A stretch of 64,000 nucleotides of DNA, taken from the NCBI GenBank assembly GCA_001662425.1, contig BDDC01000018.1, positions 122,584-186,583 of the forward strand, given 5' to 3'. This document shows, piece after piece, positions 60,501 through 64,000 of this stretch. The notes under the pieces were generated by a model, which worked only from the letters and a program-made list of their open reading frames with translations, had not been told where the DNA came from and ran no database searches. The stretch's first letter is position 1; every line of letters begins with the position of its first letter. The DNA is from Chlamydomonas sphaeroides. Its lineage: Eukaryota; Chlorophyta; Chlorophyceae; Chlamydomonadales; Chlamydomonadaceae. The translations under genes were made by a program, and so were the position numbers.

Positions 60501-63073
60501 GAAAGTGATTAACACGCGACTCTATTCAAGCTGGTAATGACGCGTTGGTCGTGAGTATCAGGCCAGCAGGGGTTCGTCCATTTGGGTGCGCCAGTGCGGG
60601 GAGCGAAGCCCAGCGCCATCCGTGTGTGTTCCAATGTTAAGTAGAACAGAACCCCACACGCGGCACAGTACGCCCGGGGTAGAGCGGCGCGTTGGCCGTG
60701 CGGAGAGGGAATACGGTTAGATGCGCCAGTGCGGGGAGCGGCGAGGCGCAGCGCCATCCGTGTGTGTTCCAGTGTTGAGTGTGTGTGGCTGCCTGCAGCC
60801 TCCCCCAGTGGCCCCCTATGCCCCCCACTGCTGCCTGACCTGCGCAGGCCCAGTTTGACCACGACCGCGCCCAAGGGCCCGGGGCGGCCTGGCCGCTGCA
60901 GCTCATGGCCGTGGCCTACTACACCCACGGCCCTGACGACCCGTTGCCCGAGGTGTGCGTGCGCCTGCACATGCGCTTTGTGCACTGGCTGGGCCAGGGG
61001 CGTTGAGGGGCCGCCATCGTGCGCACAGGTCCCCACAGCACACCGCCACGCATGACGACCGAAGCGCCTCGCTGCGTGCGCCGCGGCTGTGCTGCACGCA
61101 CTGCCGGCGCAGGTGTGGCGGCTGCGCTCCCTCCGCAGCCTGGACCTCACCCACATGCAGCTAAAGGCGCCCCTGAGCCCCGACATCAGCCGCCTGACGG
61201 CGCTAGAGGTGCGGTGCGGACGGGCGCGCCTAGCTTGCGAGGCAGGGCGCCTTGCATGCACCCTGCTTGCGAGGCAGGGCGCTGGGTGCACCTTGCATGC
61301 TTTGCCGAAGGCAGCTGGTTGCGTTGCCGTGGTGTGTGAGAGAAAGCAAGACTGGAAGCATTGCGGGACAGCCGTACAATGTGCCGGCTGCGGGATTCAG
61401 GCGGGCTGCGGGCGCTGCTGGGATGCTGATGCCGTGGCCCTCGCCGTGGGGCCTCAACTAAGCTGGGGCGGTAGTGAGGGTGCAGGAAGGCTGTCCTTTG
61501 GATGTTCTGCGGCCCCGTAGTTGAGTTGGCGCAACTCGTGTGGCAGCCATGGTCCCCATGGGTGGAAGAACCCCTGCAGTCAGATCTGGGGAGGGGCGGG
61601 CCAGCACCACCGCCACCCTGCTAACCCTGCTGCTGGTGTGGCCCCCTCCCATCCACATCGGCGCAGGAGCTCAACCTCACAGTGGGCTTTGCGTATTGCA
61701 CCGACCAAGGCGTTATAGAGGCGCCTATGCCGTGGCCGGAGGTGTACTCACTGACGCGGCTGACGCGGCTGGTGGTGACGGGCACCAGGAACAGGCCTCT
61801 GCTGCCAGTCGGCATCGCGGCCCTGCAGCGGCTCGAGGTGCGGCTCAAGCACGTGGCGTGAAGTGTGCGGCACGCATTGCCTCACAGTGCTGCGCCTTGC
61901 TGCGGCCCCCTGACTGGATGTGTCTCCAAGGGCTTCGCTAGCACATCCATAGTGCTGCTGTCTAGGCGCATGCGCTGTCCCGCCTCCACAGGCGCTGCGG
62001 CTGTCGCACTTCCATGTCAAACCCGACGCCCTGGCCGACATCTGCGGCGGCCTCACGGCGCTGCGCTGCCTGGCGCTGCCGTTCTGCTGCGCGGGGCCCT
62101 TCCTGCCGCCCACCGTGAGCCGCCTGGCGCGGCTGCGGGTGCTGGACCTGGAGAACAACTGCTTTGAGGACGTGCCGGCGGAGGTGAGGTTTGTGTGTGG
62201 GGGTATGATGCTGCTGACTGAAAAGGTCCGCCGTACCAGCGCCTTCTCGCCTTTCTCCCAGCCATGACGCGCCCCGCCCGGCCCCTGGTACCTTCCCCCA
62301 CCTGCCAGCTCGGCCTCCTGACCGGCCTACGCGTCCTTGCCCTGGCCGCCAACCCGCTCGCCCACCCGCCCGAGCCGCTCGCCGCGCTGCCCCGGCTGCA
62401 GCGCCTGACGCTGACCGCCGGGCCCTGGGCGGCGGGGAAGCAGCAGAACGACCCTCGCACGGCGCCGCGCGGCACCTGGGCGGAGGCCGTGCTGGCGGCA
62501 CGCGAGGACCTGCACGGGTGCGCGGGCGACGAGTACGGCACGTACGACGACGAGTCCGACAGCGAGCAGGAGTACTACATTGGGGATGGCAAGATCCCGT
62601 GGCGCGTGGTGCAGGAGGCGGAGGGCGTGTACGACCACGGCCCTCGCTTTGAGGGTGACCCCGCGGACAAACCCGAGTCGGACTCGGAGTTGGACCCTGA
62701 ATTGGAAGACTCGGACGTGTTCTGGCTGGACGACCGGGAAAGTGACGCGATGCCGGAGGACGCGGCGCTGGAGGAGCGGCTGCAGGAGTTGGAAGAGTTG
62801 GAGGGAGAGGAGGAGGAGGAGGGTGAGGAGGGCGAGGAGGGCGAGGAGGGCAAGGAGTGGGAGGAGGAGGAGCAGGAGGAGCAGCTGGGTGACGAAATCG
62901 AGGGCCAGGAGGAGGGCGGCGAGGGCGAGGAAGATGAGGGGCAGCAGGCGGGGGCGGGGGCGGGGGCGCAACAGCCGCCGCCGCCGCCGCCGTCGCAAGC
63001 GCTGCTGTCTTGGCTGGCCGCGGTGCCACAGCTGCGGCTGCGTGGCTGCGCGCTCGCGCTGGGCTGCAGCTGA
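57504..63073 (+). CDS. F-box-like leucine-rich-repeat protein with acidic C-terminus
   Basis: Eleven exons fit in phase: 57504-58610, 58739-58837, 58937-59077, 59245-59375, 59455-59579, 59710-59909, 60848-60952, 61113-61208, 61667-61837, 61992-62183 and 62309-63073, giving 1,043 residues. An F-box-like start is seen (WSLLPGTALVRIAAHL, then LRSVCRDWCASVGRHI near residues 19-85). A long Ala-rich stretch follows. Leucine-rich repeats then run exon by exon: LTRLELDRC, LRRLELRGCALRQLP, VLDLYGNDLQTLPAGIG, LQDLDLYGNRISRIP, LRSLDLTHMQL, LRVLDLENNCFEDVP and LRVLALAANPL. The last exon adds a Glu/Asp-rich tail (EEEEEGEEGEEG, EWEEEEQEEQ). F-box/LRR proteins usually recruit substrates to SCF ubiquitin ligases; whether this F-box binds SKP1 is inference. 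Introns cut mainly at repeat boundaries. Confidence 0.82.
60540..60642 (-). repeat. Dispersed repeat copy C
   Basis: The core TGCGCCAGTGCGGGGAGCG through GCGCCATCCGTGTGTGTTCC (60587-60642) is duplicated nearby at 60722-60780 and has relatives at 21.6 and 26.4 kb. It lies in the 0.9-kb intron of the F-box-like gene. Confidence 0.65.
60700..60780 (-). repeat. Dispersed repeat copy D
   Basis: This second copy of the same repeat lies in the same intron, about 80 bp downstream of copy C. It is close to copy C over 56-59 bp (60722-60780) and is preceded by GGAATACGGTTAGATGCGCC, which parallels copy A. Confidence 0.65.
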
Positions 63074-64000
63074 TCCGCAGCTTGCGGTGGCCCCTTTACC
63101 GGCAGCGCCTTGTGCTCGCGGGCTCAGTGCCGCTGTCCAGGAGAGCGGCTGCTGCGGGTACGCGGCTTCGAGCGCGCGACACGATGCGGGAGTGGAGCGC
63201 GGCCGGATGAGGACGGCGTTTGCCGCGAGCGCCGGTGGGCTGGCGGCGCCGTGGTGTGCTGTGGCCCTGTACCCACCGGGATGGTGGGCGGGGACGTAGG
63301 GTGCTGCGGCCACCTTCTCTTTGGGATCTTGAGGAATAAGAATGCAGGTGTTGCACCTGTCCCTCCAACATAATGCGTTTGCGAGGGCAATCCGAAGTGG
63401 CAACCGCAGGGCATTTCTCTGTGACTGCTCCTGGCTGGTGTCGAAGGCACCGGTAGGACGGAAGGGGCGTGGAGAGCCGGCGGATGGCCTTGAAAGGGCT
63501 GGTAGCCTGATGCGGCGCCCTCGGCACCTCAGCCGTGTCGTAATCCCAACAGCGTGATCCACACCGCTGTTGCCAGCTCGGCCGGCAGACTGCGCTAGCG
63601 CCCCCGACACAGAAGACAGGCACCTCGGCCGTTGCGTGATCCACACCACTACACAGCGCCCCCAGCACCGTCACTCACATGCGGACTCACGTGTGAAACG
63701 GTACCACAGCGCCACCGCGCTCGACCCACGGTCTACGCTCGGTGCCACGACACGCTCTGCCATCCTGCGCATGCAAGCTCATTAGCCAGCGCCGTGCATG
63801 CCTGCCCAGCATCCCATCTGTACCCACCACCCCGCTGCACGCCTTCAGTCCTGAAACTGCCAGATCAAGCATTCAGTCCCACACCAGTGCTCCTAAAGAC
63901 CCCCAGCAGCTAGCCGGCCACGCCCCCAACCGCATCCCTGCCTCACGCCCGGCCAACCGCGTCCTCGCCCCCCGGCTGCCCCGACATGCCGCGCGAAAGC
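63074..64000. other. 3' flank of the F-box-like gene
   Basis: No supported gene to the window end. An imperfect internal repeat (GCACCTC.GCCGT...GTGATCCACACC) occurs near 63523-63562 and 63621-63647. No TGTAA signal was found. Confidence 0.55.

Noticed and set aside
60509..61291. Minus-strand 260-codon frame in the F-box-like gene
   Set aside because: It crosses repeats C and D and two real plus-strand exons; best explained as repeat plus antisense shadow.
1..64000. CRISPR arrays, bacterial operons, ribosomal RNA or tRNA genes
   Set aside because: The DNA is nuclear algal; no regular spacer-repeat array, rRNA signature or credible tRNA cloverleaf was seen by eye. A tRNAscan-SE run would settle the tRNA question.

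Overview
The window is 64 kb of nuclear DNA from a green alga, most likely a volvocine chlorophyte (Chlamydomonas/Gonium/Volvox relatives). The grounds are very high GC, many short exons with phase-consistent GT-AG introns, proteins inflated by Ala/Gly/Pro/Ser low-complexity runs, TGTAA polyadenylation motifs after several genes, and eukaryote-only protein families. All gene models were built by hand by matching splice sites and reading-frame phase. There are no transcript data, so exon ends are predictions.

Layout. 1-2418: upstream sequence with no convincing gene. 2419-8823 (+): a giant protein carrying the C-terminal half (ankyrin region plus terminal hydrophobic helix) of the plant SPL1/CRR1 class of SBP-box regulators, with no visible SBP zinc finger. 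11933-23066 (-): a very large unrecognised RG-rich protein, convergent with the first gene. 23180-27240 (+): an ING-family PHD-finger chromatin reader, divergent from the RG-rich gene across only about 113 bp. 28833-36170 (-): a coiled-coil/acidic/leucine-rich-repeat protein. 36866-39806 (-): a METTL2/6/8-type tRNA m3C methyltransferase. 40154-44500 (+): a retropepsin-like protein with two aspartic-protease-type domains, whose gene holds the one assembly gap. 45847-47189 (+): a SWS1/ZSWIM7 recombination mediator. 48256-51117 (-): a METTL21-type protein methyltransferase. 51591-55904 (+): a plastid-type LON substrate-binding-domain protein. 57504-63073 (+): an F-box-like leucine-rich-repeat protein with an acidic tail.

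The genes form an ordinary mosaic of housekeeping and regulatory functions (chromatin reading, tRNA and protein methylation, recombination, proteolysis). No operon or cluster logic is visible. The chromatin reader and the RG-rich gene share one short divergent promoter and may be co-expressed. Non-genic interest lies in degenerate dispersed repeats near 21.6, 26.4 and 60.6 kb, a hairpin element near 20.95 kb, several minisatellites, a perfect palindrome two bases past a TGTAA signal, a candidate GC-AG intron plus a 22-nt microexon in the SWS1 gene, and an unexplained duplicated Cys-containing coding-like module inside an intron on the opposite strand near 34-35 kb.
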